A stretch of 64,000 bases of DNA from Ureibacillus composti (GTDB lineage Bacteria > Bacillota > Bacilli > Bacillales_A > Planococcaceae), in the NCBI GenBank assembly GCA_030348875.1, contig JAUCEP010000002.1, forward strand, positions 446,501-510,500, written 5' to 3'. A program made the translations under genes and the position numbers. Below the pieces are notes generated by a model. The model searched no databases, was not told the DNA's origin, and saw only the letters and a program-made list of their open reading frames with translations. Below, piece after piece: positions 62,357 to 64,000 of the stretch. Each line of letters starts with the position of its first letter. Position 1 is the stretch's first letter.

Positions 62357-63805
62357 TTATACTTTTAATGTTTCTTTTTCTCTATCTTCAACAATAACCT
62401 CAGCTTGAAGTATATCAACAGGTTCTCTTTTTTTACGATACTCATTTTTGAAATAGTAGAATAGATAACATGCAGCTAAGAATGCGATTCCGATGACCAG
62501 TCCTAATATTTGCGATGGGTCTGTTGCTAAGAATGCTAATAACCCAGTACAAATGACAATACATGCGATGGGTACGAAAGGATAGAACCTTACTCTGTAC
62601 CTTAAATCCTCTACTTTTCCACCAGCTTTGATATATTTTCGTCTAAACATAAGTTGTGAAACGGCAATCCCAATCCAAGAAATCGTTACAGAAATACCTG
62701 CGATGGACATTAAGATGACAAATACTGTATCTGCTGCGATAACACTCGTTAATAACGATAATAATGAAAATACCATCGTAAAGACTAGTGCCGCAAATGG
62801 AACTTTGCGTTTATTTAATGTACCAAACATTTTCGGTGCCATGCCTTCATGGGACATGCTCCATAGTAAACGTGTGGAAGCATAAATACATGAGTTTCCT
62901 ACCGATAAAACAGCTGTTAAAATGACAAAGTTCATAATATCGGCAGCATAAGGAATGCCGGCTAAATCCATTAATGTCACGAAAGGACTTTCCATTAACC
63001 CTAACTCACTTGCCGGGAAAATCGCAGACAAGATAATAATAGAAGAAAGGTAGAACACGACAATTCGGAATAATACATTTCGAATGGCGCGAGGAATGTC
63101 CTTATTCGGGTTTTCACTTTCACCAGCCGCAATCCCGATGAGCTCAGACCCCTGATAGGAGAAAATAACATTCATCATCGTTACAAAGATTATGGCAAGT
63201 CCAGCAGGGAACAAGCCTGTCGGTGCTAAGTTGTCAACAAATGGAGCAGGGCGATCTTCTAATGGCATGATGCCTACTGCAGCTGCTAGTCCAATTAAAA
63301 TAAATAGAATTACGGCTACCACTTTAATCCCCGCAAACCAATATTCCGCTTCCCCAAATGCTTTTGTTGTCAGAGCATTGAGTCCAAAGAGTAGGGCGAT
63401 AAACACGGCACACCAGATCCAAATGGATGTATCCGGGAACCAACGTTGCATCAAGATTCCAGCTGCCGTAAATTCAACGCCTGCTGTTGTCGCAGAACCA
63501 ACGAAATACATCCAACCCAATGAGAAACCTGCAGAAGGGTTAATGAATTTCGTTGCATAGGTTTGGAATGAACCCGAAACAGGCATGAATACTGCAAGCT
63601 CTCCTAAACAAACCATCACCATATATAAAATTAAACCACCAAATATATAACCTATTAATGCACCCCCAGGGCCCGCCTGATTAATCGTATACCCTGCATT
63701 TAAAAATAGACCTGTCCCAATTACACCACCAAGAGACAACATAAATAAGTGGCGACTCTTCATCGCGCGGTTTAACTGGTTTGATTGATTATTCAAATTT
63801 TCCAC
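62357..63805 (-). CDS. APC-superfamily amino-acid permease
   Basis: This 482-residue membrane protein is an AAT-type amino-acid transporter with twelve hydrophobic segments. Family marks are the N-terminal KSRHLFMLSLGGVIGTGLFLNAGYTI, then ELAVFMPVSGSFQTYATKFI and SYQGSELIGIAAGESENPNKDIPRAI. It is similar in form to S-methylmethionine/lysine-type permeases (MmuP, LysP), but the substrate is not settled. The start is GTG 63805; the site upstream is weak. It is not part of the hut operon. Confidence 0.92.
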   Translation of the reverse strand: MENLNNQSNQLNRAMKSRHLFMLSLGGVIGTGLFLNAGYTINQAGPGGALIGYIFGGLILYMVMVCLGELAVFMPVSGSFQTYATKFINPSAGFSLGWMYFVGSATTAGVEFTAAGILMQRWFPDTSIWIWCAVFIALLFGLNALTTKAFGEAEYWFAGIKVVAVILFILIGLAAAVGIMPLEDRPAPFVDNLAPTGLFPAGLAIIFVTMMNVIFSYQGSELIGIAAGESENPNKDIPRAIRNVLFRIVVFYLSSIIILSAIFPASELGLMESPFVTLMDLAGIPYAADIMNFVILTAVLSVGNSCIYASTRLLWSMSHEGMAPKMFGTLNKRKVPFAALVFTMVFSLLSLLTSVIAADTVFVILMSIAGISVTISWIGIAVSQLMFRRKYIKAGGKVEDLRYRVRFYPFVPIACIVICTGLLAFLATDPSQILGLVIGIAFLAACYLFYYFKNEYRKKREPVDILQAEVIVEDREKETLKV

Positions 63806-64000
63806 TCACTTCACCATCCTCTTTGTCTAGTGGGTGTTCTTCTAATCCTTAGAAGTAGAGAACACTAGATTATTATCTATCTAAATTTCCAGACAGATTA
63901 GTAGAGCAATTTACATGAGGAACACTTAATTCGTATAGTTTATGCAATGCTGAAGAGGGAGAGGGAGGGTCCTAAAAGTTAGACCCTTTCACTCGGTGTA
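63806..64000. other. Upstream region of permease, cut by window end
   Basis: It should hold the permease promoter. I see no gene, hairpin or repeat that can be supported. Confidence 0.3.

Overview
The window looks like chromosomal DNA of a low-GC, spore-forming member of the Bacillales (Bacillaceae or Planococcaceae type). The evidence is AT-rich intergenic DNA, strong AAGGAGG ribosome binding sites, GTG and TTG starts, a Spo0E-family phosphatase, a dabB-dabA bicarbonate system, a hut cluster, and Bacillales-style GGGACAGG...CCTGTCCC palindromes. I recognised no rRNA, tRNA or CRISPR array. All family names come from reading motifs, not from searches.

Layout. 0-2.9 kb: a gene-end remnant, an IS3-family element, TGTCGGGATTA iterons, a 106-bp near-palindrome and decayed DNA. 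2.9-8.2 kb: an inorganic-carbon locus (leader hairpin, small leader ORF, dabB, dabA, a DUF2294-type protein, and a beta-carbonic-anhydrase-like protein without zinc ligands). 8.3-19.1 kb: EamA transporter with divergent AraC regulator, zinc alcohol dehydrogenase, ECF sigma factor with DUF4030-type anti-sigma, a GGDEF-EAL protein with an ethylene-receptor-like N-terminus, Spo0E-like phosphatase, amidase, an acidic unknown, and an amidinohydrolase. 19.4-29.1 kb: pirin pair, a phage-like replication block (ORF6N, initiator, DnaB-type helicase), TerC/YjbE membrane protein, SEC-C protein, DinB protein and a methyltransferase. 29.4-36.3 kb: histidine utilisation (AraC-type regulator, YjiH-like transporter, hutU, hutI, hutG, but no hutH). 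36.5-61.4 kb: an accessory, defence-like region with a PD-(D/E)XK protein, a HEPN-like protein, membrane proteins, a stand-alone DGQHR/DndB-like protein, a three-gene GHKL-ATPase cassette, an IS21-family element, a PLD-helicase-DUF3427 protein with a Nudix partner, a nuclease embedded in ten zinc-finger repeats, and a beta-propeller protein. 61.5-63.8 kb: IclR regulator and an amino-acid permease.

Repeats mark the history. About 22 REP-like palindromes lie only between 10.2 and 38.9 kb, often at the extreme 3' ends of genes, where they supply the last codons. A second palindrome type sits at 39.75 kb. I saw none in the 40-64 kb part, consistent with a different origin or age. Gene remnants (a methyltransferase 3' end at 38.6 kb, three copies of an unidentified gene end, two copies of another) show repeated duplication and decay around the methyltransferase and hut segments.

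Most worth following: the GGDEF-EAL protein in which six residues essential for ethylene/copper binding in plant ETR1 occur at the same residue numbers; the GHKL-ATPase/unknown/DUF6339-like operon; the zinc-finger-repeat nuclease; and the bicarbonate operon with its inactive-looking carbonic anhydrase relative.
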